Shown here piece after piece: positions 52,284 through 63,493 of a DNA stretch of 64,000 bases; position 1 is the stretch's first letter, and each line of letters begins with the position of its first letter. The position numbers and the translations under genes are program-made. The notes beneath the pieces are model-generated. The model made no database searches. It saw nothing but the letters and a program-made list of their open reading frames with translations, and was not told the origin of the DNA. Source of the stretch: Odiellus spinosus (lineage: Eukaryota > Arthropoda > Arachnida > Opiliones > Phalangiidae); NCBI GenBank assembly GCA_963920705.1, contig CAWUCO010000219.1, positions 806,001 to 870,000 on the forward strand, in the 5' to 3' direction.

Positions 52284-52770
52284 TTGGGAAATTTTTGGAT
52301 CTATTCTTGGGAAATTTTTGGATCTATACTTGGGAAATTTTTTGATCTATACTTGGCAAATTTTTCGTACTATACTTGGGAAATTTTTCGATCTATACTT
52401 GGGAAATTTTTCGATCTATACTTGGAAAATTTTTCGATCTATACTTGGGAAATTTTTCGATCTATACTTGGGAAATTTTTCGATCTATACTTGGAAAATT
52501 TTTGGATCTATACTTGGGAAATTTTGGATCTATACTTGGGAAATTTTTCGATCTATACTTGGAAAATTTTTCGATCTATGCTTGGGAAATTTTTGGATCT
52601 ATACTTGGGAAATTTTTGGATTTATACTTGGGAAATTTTTGGATCTATACTTGGGAAATTTTTGGATCTATACTTGGGAAATTTTTGGATCTATACTTGG
52701 GAAATTTTTGGATCTATACTTGGGAAATTTTTGGATCGATTCTTGGGAAATTTTTGGATCTATAGTTGGG
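52284..52770 (+). repeat. CTTGGCAAAT segment shared with 40850-41290 and 57792-58280
   Basis: Offsets of 11,434 and 5,508 bp. Shares CGTACTATAC, CTATTCTTGGG, a TTTTTTGATCT monomer leading to CTTGGCAAAT, a second CGTACTATAC, a 22-bp monomer, CGATCTATGC, GGATTTATAC and a GGATCGATTC / CTATAG pair at the end. Confidence 0.8.
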
Positions 52771-52777
52771 AAATTTT

Positions 52778-54493
52778 TGGATCTATACTTGGGAAATTTT
52801 TGAATCTATACTTGGGAAATTTTTGGATCTATACTTGGGAAATTTTTGGATGTATACTTGGGAAATTTTTGGATCTATACTTGGGAAATTTTTCGATCTA
52901 TACTTGGGAAATTTTTGGATCTTTACTTGGAAAATTTTTCGATCTATACTAGGGAAATTTTTGGATCTATACTTGGGAAATTTTTGGATCTATACTTGGG
53001 AAATTTTTGGATCTATACTTGGGAAATTTTTGGATCTATACTTGGGAAATTTTTGGATCTATACTTGGGAAATTTTTCGATCTATACTTGGGAAATTTTT
53101 GGATCTATACTTGGGAAATTTTGTATCTATACTTGGGAAATTTTTCGATCTATACTTGGAAAATTTTTCGATCTATGCTTGGGAAATTTTTGGATCTATA
53201 CTTGGGAAATTTTTGGATGTATACTTGTGAAATTTTTGGATCTATACTTGGGAAATTTTTGGATCTATACTTGGGAAATTTTTGGATCTATACTTGGGAA
53301 ATTTTTGGATGTATACTTGGAAAATTTTTGGATCTATACTTGGGAAATTTTTGAATCTATACTTGGGAAATTTTTGGATCTATACTTGGGAAATTTTTGG
53401 ATGTATACTTGGGAAATTTTTGGATCTATACTTGGGAAATTTTTCGATCTATACTTGGGAAATTTTGGATCTATACTTGGGAAATTTTTCGATCTATGCT
53501 TGGGAAATTTTTGGATCTATACTTGGGAAATTTTTGGATGTATACTTGTGAAATTTTTGGATCTATACTTGGGAAATTTTTGGATCTATACTTGGGAAAT
53601 TTTTGGATCTATTCATGGGAAATTTTTGGATTTATACTTGGGAAATTTTTCTTACTATACTTGGGAAATTTTTCGATCTATACTTGGGAAATTTTTCGAT
53701 CTATACTTGGAAAATTTTTGGATCTATACTTGGGAAATTTTTCGATCTATACTTGGGAAATTTTTCGATCTATACTTGGGAAATTTTTCGATCTATACTT
53801 GGGAAATTTTTGAATCTCTACTTGGGAAATTTTTGAATCTCTACTTGGGAAATTTTTGGACTATACTTGGGAAATTTTTGTATCTATGCTTGGGAAATTT
53901 TTGAATCTATACTTGGGAAATTTTTGGATCTATACTTGGGAAATTTTTGGATCTATACTTGGGAAATTTTTGGATGTATACTTGGAAAATTTTTGGATCT
54001 ATACTTGGGAAATTTTTGAATCTATACTTGGGAAATTTTTGGATCTATACTTGGGAAATTTTTGGATGTATACTTGGGAAATTTTTGGATCTATACTTGG
54101 GAAATTTTTCGATCTATACTTGGGAAATTTTTGGATCTTTACTTGGAAAATTTTTCGATCTATACTAGGGAAATTTTTGGATCTATACTTGGGAAATTTT
54201 TGGATCTATACTTGGGAAATTTTTGGATCTATACTTGGGAAATTTTTGGATCTATACTTGGGAAATTTTTGGATCTATACTTGGGAAATTTTTCGATCTA
54301 TACTTGGGAAATTTTTGGATCTATACTTGGGAAATTTTGTATCTATACTTGGGAAATTTTTCGATCTATACTTGGAAAATTTTTCGATCTATGCTTGGGA
54401 AATTTTTGGATCTATACTTGGGAAATTTTTGGATGTATACTTGTGAAATTTTTGGATCTATACTTGGGAAATTTTTGGATCTATACTTGGGAA
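52778..54493 (+). repeat. 3,098-bp-offset duplication, copy 2
   Basis: Second copy of 49680-51395. Its right part (about 53730-54500) recurs again at about 55818-56588 with offset 2,088 bp, giving GTATCTATAC at 51241, 54339 and 56427. This segment therefore exists in at least three near-identical versions within 7 kb. Confidence 0.87.
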
Positions 54494-54842
54494 ATTTTTG
54501 GATCTATACTTGGGAAATTTATGGATGTATACTTGGAAAATTTTTGGATCTATACTTGGGAAATTTTTGAATCTATACTTGGGAAATTTTGTATCTATAC
54601 TTGGGAAATTTTTCGATCTATACTTGGAAAATTTTTCGATCTATGCTTGGGAAATTTTTGGATCTATACTTGGGAAATTTTTGGATGTATACTTGTGAAA
54701 TTTTTGGATCTATACTTGGGAAATTTTTGGATCTATACTTGGGAAATTTTTGGATCTATACTTGGGAAATTTTTGGATGTATACTTGGAAAATTTTTGGA
54801 TCTATACTTGGGAAATTTTTGAATCTATACTTGGGAAATTTT
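54339..54842 (+). repeat. 252-bp (11-monomer) tandem pair
   Basis: GTATCTATAC at 54339 and 54591 begins two direct copies of 252 bp (11 x 23 minus 1). Each holds C-type, CGATCTATGC, GGATGTATACTTGTG, GGATGTATAC with CTTGGAAAA, and GAATCT. The first has a private AAATTTATGGATG near 54520. This is the smallest clear recent duplication in domain E. Confidence 0.86.
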
Positions 54843-55199
54843 TGGATCTATACTTGGGAAATTTTTGGATGTATACTTGGGAAATTTTTGGATCTATACT
54901 TGGGAAATTTTTCGATCTATACTTGGGAAATTTTGGATCTATACTTGGGAAATTTTTCGATCTATGCTTGGGAAATTTTTGGATCTATACTTGGGAAATT
55001 TTTGGATGTATACTTGTGAAATTTTTGGATCTATACTTGGGAAATTTTTGGATCTATACTTGGGAAATTTTTGGATCTATTCATGGGAAATTTTTGGATT
55101 TATACTTGGGAAATTTTTCTTACTATACTTGGGAAATTTTTCGATCTATACTTGGGAAATTTTTCGATCTATACTTGGGAAATTTTTCGATCTATACTT

Positions 55200-55820
55200 G
55201 GGAAATTTTTGGATCTATGCTTGGGAAATTTTTGGATCTATACTTGGGAAATTTTTGGATGTATACTTGTGAAATTTTTGGATCTATACTTGGGAAGTTT
55301 TTGGATCTATACTAGGGAAATTTTTGGATCTATTCATGGGAAATTTTTCGATCTATGCTTGGGAAATTTTTCGATCTATACTTGGGAAATTTTTGGATTT
55401 ATACTTGGGAAATTTTTCGTACTATACTTGGGAAATTTTTCGATCTATACTTGGGAAATTTTTGGATCTATACTTGGGAAATTTTTGGATGTATACTTGT
55501 GACATTTTTGGATCTATACTTGGGAAATTTTTCGATCTATACTTGGGAAATTTTTCGATCTATACTTGGAAAATTTTTCGATCTATACCTGGAAATTTTT
55601 CGATCTATACTTGGGAAATTTTTCGATCTATACTTGGGAAATTTTTCGATCTATACTTGGGAAATTTTTCGATCTATACTTGGGAAATTTTTCGATCAAT
55701 ACTTGGGAAATTTTTGGATGCATACTTGGGAAATTTTTGGATATATACTTGGGAAATTTTTCGATCTATACTTGGAAAATTTTTCGATCTATGCTTGGGA
55801 AATTTTTGGATCTATACTTG
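55200..55820 (+). repeat. Irregular, variant-rich stretch
   Basis: Contains several changes I did not see elsewhere: GGGAAGTTTTTGG near 55295, GGATGTATACTTGTGACAT near 55490, a 22-bp CTATACCTGGAAAT monomer near 55583, and GGATGCATAC near 55717. Also GGATCTATTCATGGG, GGATATATAC and CGATCAATAC. It does not line up well with neighbouring superunits. No non-satellite sequence. Confidence 0.72.
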
Positions 55821-57119
55821 GGAAATTTTTCGATCTATACTTGGGAAATTTTTCGATCTATACTTGGGAAATTTTTCGATCTATACTTGGGAAATTTTTG
55901 AATCTCTACTTGGGAAATTTTTGAATCTCTACTTGGGAAATTTTTGGACTATACTTGGGAAATTTTTGTATCTATGCTTGGGAAATTTTTGAATCTATAC
56001 TTGGGAAATTTTTGGATCTATACTTGGGAAATTTTTGGATCTATACTTGGGAAATTTTTGGATGTATACTTGGAAAATTTTTGGATCTATACTTGGGAAA
56101 TTTTTGAATCTATACTTGGGAAATTTTTGGATCTATACTTGGGAAATTTTTGGATGTATACTTGGGAAATTTTTGGATCTATACTTGGGAAATTTTTCGA
56201 TCTATACTTGGGAAATTTTTGGATCTTTACTTGGAAAATTTTTCGATCTATACTAGGGAAATTTTTGGATCTATACTTGGGAAATTTTTGGATCTATACT
56301 TGGGAAATTTTTGGATCTATACTTGGGAAATTTTTGGATCTATACTTGGGAAATTTTTGGATCTATACTTGGGAAATTTTTCGATCTATACTTGGGAAAT
56401 TTTTGGATCTATACTTAGGAAATTTTGTATCTATACTTGGGAAATTTTTCGATCTATACTTGGAAAATTTTTCGATCTATGCTTGGGAAATTTTTGGATC
56501 TATACTTGGGAAATTTTTGGATGTATACTTGTGAAATTTTTGGATCTATACTTGGGAAATTTTTGGATCTATACTTGGGAAATTTTTGGATGTATACTTG
56601 GAAAATTTTTGGATCTATACTTGGGAAATTTTTGAATCTATACTTGGGAAATTTTTGGATCTATACTTGGGAAATTTTTGGATGTATACTTGGGAAATTT
56701 TTGGATCTATACTTGGGAAATTTTTCGATCTATACTTGGGAAATTTTTGGATCTATACTTGGGAAATTTTGGATCTATACTTGGGAAATTTTTCGATCTA
56801 TGCTTGGGAAATTTTTGAATCTATACTTGGGAAATTTTTGGATTTATACTTGGAAAATTTTTGGATGTATACTTGGGAAATTTTTGGATATATACTTGGG
56901 AAATTTTTCGATCTATACTTGGGAAATTTTTGGATCTATACTTGGGAAATTTTTGGACCTATACTTGGGAAATTTTTGAATCTATATCTGGGAAATTTTT
57001 GGATCTATACTTGGGAAATTTTTCGATCTATACTTGGAAAATTTTTCGATCTATGCTTGGGAAATTTTTGGATCTATACTTGGGAAATTTTTGGATGTAT
57101 ACTTGTGAAATTTTTGGAT

Positions 57120-60100
57120 CTATACTTGGGAAATTTTTGGATCTATACATGGGAAATTTTTGGATCTATTCATGGGAAATTTTTGGATATATACTTGGGA
57201 AATTTTTCTTACTATACTTGGGAAATTTTTCGATCTATACTTGGGAAATTTTTGGATCTATACTTGGGAAATTTTTGGATCTATACTTGGGAAATTTTTG
57301 GATCTATACTTGGGAAATTTTTGGATCTATACTTGCGAAATTTTTGGATCGATTCTTGGAAAATTTTTGGATCTATAGTTGGGAAATTTTTGGATCTATA
57401 CTTGGGAAATTTTTGGATCTTTACTTGGAAAATTTTTCGATCTATACTAGGGAAATTTTTGGATCTATACTTGGGAAATTTTTGGATCTATACTTGGGAA
57501 ATTTTTGGATCTATACTTGGGAAATTTTTGGATCTATACTTGGGAAATTTTTGGATCTATACTTGGGAAATTTTTCGATCTATACTTGGGAAATTTTTGG
57601 ATCTATACTTGGGAAATTTTGTATCTATATTTGGGAAATTTTTCGATCTATACTTGGAAAATTTTTCGATCTATGCTTGGGAAATTTTTGGATCTATACT
57701 TGGGAAATTTTTGGATGTATACTTGTGAAATTTTTGGATCTATACTTGGGAAATTTTTGGATCTATACTTGGGAAATTTTTCGTACTATACTTGGGAAAT
57801 TTTTGGATCTATTCTTGGGAAATTTTTGGATCTATACTTGGGAAATTTTTTGATCTAAACTTGGCAAATTTTTCGTACTATACTTGGGAAATTTTTCGAT
57901 CTATACTTGGGAAATTTTTCGATCTATACTTGGAAAATTTTTCGATCTATACTTGGGAAATTTTTCGATCTATACTTGGGAAATTTTTCGATCTATACTT
58001 GGAAAATTTTTGGATCTATACTTGGGAAATTTTGGATCTATACTTGGGAAATTTTTCGATCTATACTTGGAAAATTTTTCGATCTATGCTTGGGAAATTT
58101 TTGGATCTATACTTGGGAAATTTTTGGATTTATACTTGGGAAATTTTTGGATCTATACTTGGGAAATTTTTGGATCTATACTTGGGAAATTTTTGGATCT
58201 ATACTTGGGAAATTTTTGGATCTATACTTGGGAAATTTTTGGATCGATTCTTGGGAAATTTTTGGATCTATAGTTGGGAAATTTTTGGATCTATACTTGG
58301 GAAATTTTTGGATCTATACTTGGAAAATTTTTCGATCTATACTAGGGAAATTTTTCGATCTATACTTGGGAAATTTTTCGATCTATACTTGGGAAATTTT
58401 TGGATCTATACTTGGGAAAATTTTGGATCTATACTTGGGAAATTTTTGGATCTATACTTGGAAAATTTTTCGATCTATACTAGGGAAATTTTTCGATCTA
58501 TACTTGGGAAATTTTTGGATCTATACTTGGGAAATTTTTGGATCTATTCATGGGAAATTTTTGGATATATACTTGGGAAATTTTTCTTACTATACTTGGG
58601 AAATTTTTCGATCTATACTTGGGAAATTTTTGGATCTATACTTGGGAAATTTTTGGATCTATACTTTGGAAATTTTTGGATCTATACTTGGGAAATTTTT
58701 GGATCTATACTTGCGAAATTTTTGGATCGATTCTTGGGAAATTTTTGGATCTATAGTTGGGAAATTTTTGGATCTATACTTGGGAAATTTTTGGATCTTT
58801 ACTTGGAAAATTTTTCGATCTATACTAGGGAAATTTTTCGATCTATACTTGGGAAATTTTTCGATCTATACTTGGGAAATTTTTGGATCTATACTTGGGA
58901 AATTTTGGATCTATACTTGGGAAATTTTTGGATCTATACTTGGAAAATTTTTCGATCTATACTAGGGAAATTTTTCGATCTATACTTGGGAAATTTTTGG
59001 ATCTATACTTGGGAAATTTTTGGATCTATACTTGGGAAATTTTTGGATCTATACTTGGGAAATTTTGGATCTATACTTGGGAAATTTTTCGATCTATACT
59101 TGGAAAATTTTTCGATCTATGCTTGGGAAATTTTTGGATCTATACTTGGGAAATTTTTGGATTTATACTTGGGAAATTTTTGGATCTATACTTGGGAAAT
59201 TTTTGGATCTATACTTGGGAAATTTTTGGATCTATACTTGGGAAATTTTTGGATCTATACTTGGGAAATTTTTGGGCCGATTCTTGGGAAATTTTTGGAT
59301 CTATAGTTGGGAAATTTTTGGATCTATACTTGGGAAATTTTTGGATCTATACTTGGAAAATTTTTCGATCTATACTAGGGAAATTTTTCGATCTATACTT
59401 GGGAAATTTTTCGATCTATACTTGGGAAATTTTTGGATCTATACTTGGGAAAATTTTGGATCTATACTTGGGAAATTTTTGGATCTATACTTGGAAAATT
59501 TTTCGATCTATACTAGGGAAATTTTTCGATCTATACTTGGGAAATTTTTGGATCTATTCTTGGGAAATTTTTGGATCTATACTTGGGAAATTTTAGGATC
59601 TATACTTGGGACATTTTTGGATCTATACTTGGGAAATTTTTCGATCTATACTTGGGAAATTTTTGGATCTATACTTGGGAAATTTTGGATCTATACTTGG
59701 GAAATTTTTCGATCTATACTTGGGAAATTTTTGGATCTATACTTGGGAAATTTTTGGATCTATACTTGGGAAATTTTTCGATCTATACTTGGGAAATTTT
59801 TGGATCTATTCTTGGGAAATTTTTGGATCTAAACTAGGGAAATTTTTCGATCTATACTTGGGAAATTTTTGGATCTATACTTGGGAAATTTTTGGATGTA
59901 TACTTGTGAAATTTTTGGATCTATACTTGGGAAATTTTTGGATCTATACTTGGGAAATTTTTCGTACTATACTTGGGAAATTTTTGGATCTATTCTTGGG
60001 AAATTTTTGGATCTATACTTGGGAAATTTTTCGTACTATACTTGGCAAATTTTTCGTACTATACTTGGGAAATTTTTCGATCTATACTTGGAAAATTTTT

Positions 60101-61500
60101 CGATCTATACTTGGAAAATTTTTCGATCTATACTTGGGAAATTTTTCGATCTATACTTGGGTAATTTTTCGATCTATACTTGGAAAATTTTTGGATCTAT
60201 ACTTGGGAAATTTTTGGATCTATACTTGGGAAATTTTTGGATCTATACTTGGGAAATTTTTGGATCTATACTTGGAAAATTTTTCGATCTATACTAGGGA
60301 AATTTTTGGATCTATACTTGGGAAATTTTTGGATCTATACTTGGGAAATTTTTGGATCTATACTTGGGAAATTTTTGGATCTATACTTGGGAAATTTTTC
60401 GATCTATACTTGGGAAATTTTTGGATCTATTCTTGGGAAATTTTTGGATCTAAACTAGGGAAATTTTTCGATCTATACTTGGGAAATTTTTCGATCTATA
60501 CTTGGGAAATTTTTGGATCTATACTTGGGAAATTTTTGGATCTATACTTGGGAAATTTTTGGATCTATACTTGGGAAATTTTTGGATCGATTCTTGGGAA
60601 ATTTTTGGATCTATAGTTGGGAAATTTTTGGATCTATACTTGGGAAATTTTTGGATCTATACTTGGAAAATTTTTCGATCTATACTAGGGAAATTTTTCG
60701 ATCTATACTTGGGAAATTTTTGGATCTATACTTGGGAAATTTTTGGATCTATACTTGGTAAATTTTTCGATCTATACTTGAGAAATTTTTGGATCTATTC
60801 TTGGGAAATTTTGGATCTATACTTGGAAAATTTTTCGATCTATACTAGGGAAATTTTTCGATCTATACTTGGGAAATTTTTGGATCTATACTTGGGAAAT
60901 TTTTGGATCTATTCTTGGGAAATTTTTGGATCTATACTTGGGAAATTTTTGGATCTATACTTGGGAAATTTTTGGATCTATACTTGGAAAATTTTTCGAT
61001 CTATACTAGGGAAATTTTTCGATCTATACTTGGGAAATTTTTCGATCTATACTTGGGAAATTTTTGGATCTATACTTGGGAAATTTTTGGATCTATACTT
61101 GGGAAATTTTTGGATCTATACTTGGGAAATTTTTGGATCTATACTTGGGAAATTTTTGGATCTATACTTGGGAAATTTTTGGATCTATTCTTGGGAAATT
61201 TTTGGATCTATACTTGGGAAAGTTTTGGATCTATACTTGGGAAATTTTTGGATCTATACTTGGAAAATTTTTCGATCTATACTAGGGAAATTTTTCGATC
61301 TATACTTGGGAAATTTTTCGATCTATACTTGGGAAATTTTTGGATCTATACTTGGGAAATTTTTGGATCTATACTTGGGAAATTTTTGGATCTATACTTG
61401 GGAAATTTTTGGATCTATTCTTGGGAAATTTTTGGATCAATACTTGGGAAATTTTTGGATCTATACTTGGGAAATTTTGGGATCTATACTTGGAAAATTT
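57120..61500 (+). repeat. Third, rearranged copy of the 40.2-44.4 kb superunit
   Basis: 40180-41290 recurs at 57120-58230 (offset 16,942). 41860-42440 recurs at 58294-58874 (16,434). 42700-43500 recurs at 58904-59704 (16,204), including GGGCCGATTC at 59274. 43560-43800 recurs at 59970-60210 (16,411), and 44.1-44.4 kb at 60.5-60.8 kb (16,388). Changes between the offsets fall close to whole numbers of monomers. It resembles the first copy as a series of blocks separated by small indels. Confidence 0.83.
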
Positions 61501-61749
61501 TTCGATCTATACTAGGGAAATTTTTCGATTTATACTTGGGAAATTTTTCGATCTATACTTGGGAAATTTTTGGATCTATACTTGGTAAATTTTTGGATCT
61601 ATACTTTGGAAATTTTTCGATCTATACTTGGGAAATTTTTCGATCTATACTTGGGAAATTTTTGGATCTATACTTAGGAAATTTTGGATCTATACTTGGG
61701 AAAATTTTCGATCTATACTTGGAAAATTTTTCGATCTATACTTGGGAAA

Positions 61750-63493
61750 TTTTTGGATCTATACTTGGGAAATTTTGGATCTATACTTGGGAAATTTTTC
61801 GATCTATACTTGGAAAATTTTTCGATCTATGCTTGGGAAATTTTTGGATCTATACTTGGGAAATTTTTGGATGTATACTTGTGAAATTTTTGGATCTATA
61901 CTTGGGAAATTTTTGGATCTATACTTGGGAAATTTTTGGATCTATTCATGGGAAATTTTTGGATTTATACTTGGGAAATTTTTCTTACTATACTTGGGAA
62001 ATTTTTCGATCTATACTTGGGAAATTTTTCGATCTATACTTGGAAAATTTTTGGATCTATACTTGGGAAATTTTTCGATCTATACTTGGGAAATTTTTCG
62101 ATCTATACTTGGGAAATTTTTCGATCTATACTTGGGAAATTTTTGAATCTCTACTTGGGAAATTTTTGAATCTCTACTTGGGAAATTTTTGGACTATACT
62201 TGGGAAATTTTTGGATCTATGCTTGGGAAATTTTTGAATCTATACTTGGGAAATTTTTGGATCTATACTTGGGAAATTTTTGGATCTATACTTGGGAAAT
62301 TTTTGGATCTATACTTGGGAAATTTTTGGATGTATACTTGGAAAATTTTTGGATCTATACTTGGGAAATTTTTGAATCTATACCTGGGAAATTTTTGGAT
62401 CTATACTTGGGAAATTTTTGGATGTATACTTGGGAAATTTTTGGATCTATACTTGGGAAATTTTTCGATCTATACTTGGGAAATTTTTGGATCTATACTT
62501 GGGAAATTTTTGAATCTATACTTGGGAAATTTTTGAATCTATACTTGGGAAATTTTTGGACCTATACTTGGGAAATTTTTGAATCTATACTTGGGAAATT
62601 TTTCGATCTATACTTGGGAAATTTTTGGATCTATACTTGGGAAATTTTGGATCTATACTTGGGAAATTTTTCGATCTATACTTGGAAAATTTTGCGATCT
62701 ATGCTTGGGAAATTTTTGGATCTATACTTGGGAAATTTTTGGATGTATACTTGTGAAATTTTTGGATCTATACTTGGGAAATTTTTGGATCTATACTTGG
62801 GAAATTTTTGGATCTATTCATGGGAAATTTTTGGATTTATACTTGGGAAATTTTTCTTACTATACTTGGGAAATTTTTCGATCTATACTTGGGAAATTTT
62901 TCGATCTATACTTGGAAAATTTTTGGATCTATACTTGGGAAATTTTTCGATCTATACTTGGGAAATTTTTCGATCTATACTTGGGAAATTTTTCGATCTA
63001 TACTTGGGAAATTTTTGAATCTCTACTTGGGAAATTTTTGAATCTCTACTTGGGAAATTTTTGGACTATACTAGTAAAATTTTTGGATCTATGCTTGGGA
63101 AATTTTTGAATCTATACTTGGGAAATTTTTGGATCTATACTTGGGAAATTTTTGGATCTATACTTGGGAAATTTTTGGATCTATACTTGGGAAATTTTTG
63201 GATGTATACTTGGAAAATTTTTGGATCTATACTTGGGAAGTTTTTGAATCTATACTTGGGAAATTTTTGGATCTATACTTGGGAAATTTTTGGATGTATA
63301 CTTGGGAAATTTTTGGATCTATACTTGGGAAATTTTTGGATCTATACTTGGGAAATTTTTCGATCTATACTTGGGAAATTTTTGAATCTATACTTGGGAA
63401 ATTTTTGAATCTATACTTGGGAAATTTTTGGACCTATACTTGGGAAATTTTTGAATCTATACTTGGGAAATTTTTCGATCTATACTTGGGAAT
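61750..63493 (+). repeat. 872-bp (38-monomer) tandem pair
   Basis: 61750-62621 and 62622-63493 match at a constant 872 bp: the 22-bp monomer at 61777 / 62649, GGATGTATACTTGTG, GGATCTATTCATGGG, CTTACTATAC, paired GAATCTCTAC, GGACTATAC at 62192 / 63064 and GGACCTATAC near 62558 / 63430. Copy 2 has CTAGTAAAAT where copy 1 has CTTGGGAAAT near 62200 / 63072. Confidence 0.88.

Larger units (their letters stand above)
32200..63493 (+). repeat. Domain E: CTTACTATAC / GAATCTCTAC family of superunits
   Basis: Marked by an ordered module: GGATGTATACTTGTG, GGATCTATTCATGGG, GGATTTATAC or GGATATATAC, CTTACTATAC, several C-type monomers, two GAATCTCTAC monomers, a 22-bp GGACTATAC monomer, then GTATCTATGC (GGATCTATGC from 62 kb on). 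The GGACTATAC member occurs near 32514, 34466, 35451, 36116, 37860, 38845, 39533, 45207, 48880, 49568, 50761, 53859, 55947, 62192 and 63064. Spacings 688, 985 and 872 recur, grouped into larger units of 3.1-3.7 kb. Confidence 0.88.
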
